Shown here in pieces: positions 63,924 through 64,000 of a stretch of DNA of 64,000 bases. A model generated the notes under the pieces. The model was given only the letters and a program-made list of their open reading frames with translations, did no database searches and was not told the origin of the DNA. Origin of the DNA: Microcoleus sp. EPA2 (lineage in GTDB: Bacteria; Cyanobacteriota; Cyanobacteriia; Cyanobacteriales; Microcoleaceae); the NCBI GenBank assembly GCA_020882975.1, contig JAHRFD010000004.1, positions 1 through 64,000 of the forward strand. Direction: 5' to 3'. Every line of letters starts with the position of its first letter. The stretch's first letter is position 1. The translations under genes were made by a program, and so were the position numbers.

Positions 63924-64000
63924 GAATTTTGTCTCTGAACTCAATACTTCTCTATTTTGTATATTTTAAAGGAATGGGGAACACCTGCAAAGCTGTCAAA

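Overview
The window reads as chromosome of a filamentous, probably non-heterocystous cyanobacterium (Oscillatoriales type, such as Microcoleus or Oscillatoria). The support is a photosystem II psbI gene, a CpcS/CpeS phycobiliprotein lyase, bilin-binding cyanobacteriochrome GAF domains, very frequent GCGATCGC (HIP1) octamers, many heptanucleotide tandem repeats (STRR type) and several small palindromic or MITE-like repeats. Genus-level placement is inference. I see no rRNA, tRNA, CRISPR array, prophage or intact transposase.

Layout. 1-2.4 kb: a 379-bp palindrome at the left edge duplicating the end of a membrane-protein gene in mirror image, then a four-helix-bundle protein and dapB. 2.5-8.4 kb: a CHASE2-GGDEF-EAL protein and two membrane sensor adenylate cyclases, one with a haem-c type sensor. 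8.7-13 kb: a methyltransferase, a lumenal pentapeptide protein, a holin-like membrane protein, a damaged CbiG-like gene, a three-repeat small protein and a TetR regulator. 13-20 kb: a pair of M16 peptidase subunits, a Uma2-family protein, asnS, small proteins and an anti-sigma-type ATPase. 21-27 kb: a cyanobacteriochrome histidine kinase, a CheY-like receiver and a GAF-adenylate cyclase in a row. 27-34 kb: metallophosphoesterase, RppA-like regulator, hisG, a receiver-cyclase and a hybrid kinase. 34-44 kb: DUF1997, SDR, ychF, a second holin-like protein, DUF3531, a TPR protein, a truncated rsmG copy, an ABC ATPase, rsmG, MnSOD, aldo/keto reductase and rpiA. 44-57 kb: a TPR/O-GlcNAc-transferase-like protein, a PAS-rich cyanobacteriochrome diguanylate cyclase, a broken anion permease and a GH38 alpha-mannosidase swollen by in-frame repeats. 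57-64 kb: hypothetical proteins, psbI, a DUF3769/LptD-like outer-membrane protein and the lyase.

How genes work together. Second-messenger signalling dominates: four class III cyclases and two c-di-GMP enzymes lie within 52 kb. Two of the cyclases sit beside histidine kinases (21.0-26.7 kb and 29.4-33.2 kb), suggesting phosphorelay-controlled cAMP synthesis split over separate genes. Four GAF domains, three in the kinase and one in the diguanylate cyclase, carry the Cys-His bilin-attachment motif, and two of these also carry a DXCF motif. Light input to both cAMP and c-di-GMP is therefore a sequence-supported prediction. Housekeeping genes are scattered singly, as is usual in cyanobacteria.

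A second theme is repeat activity. Short repeats sit in most gaps, duplicate part of rsmG, form the last codons of an ABC ATPase gene, and appear in-frame inside the CbiG-like and alpha-mannosidase genes.
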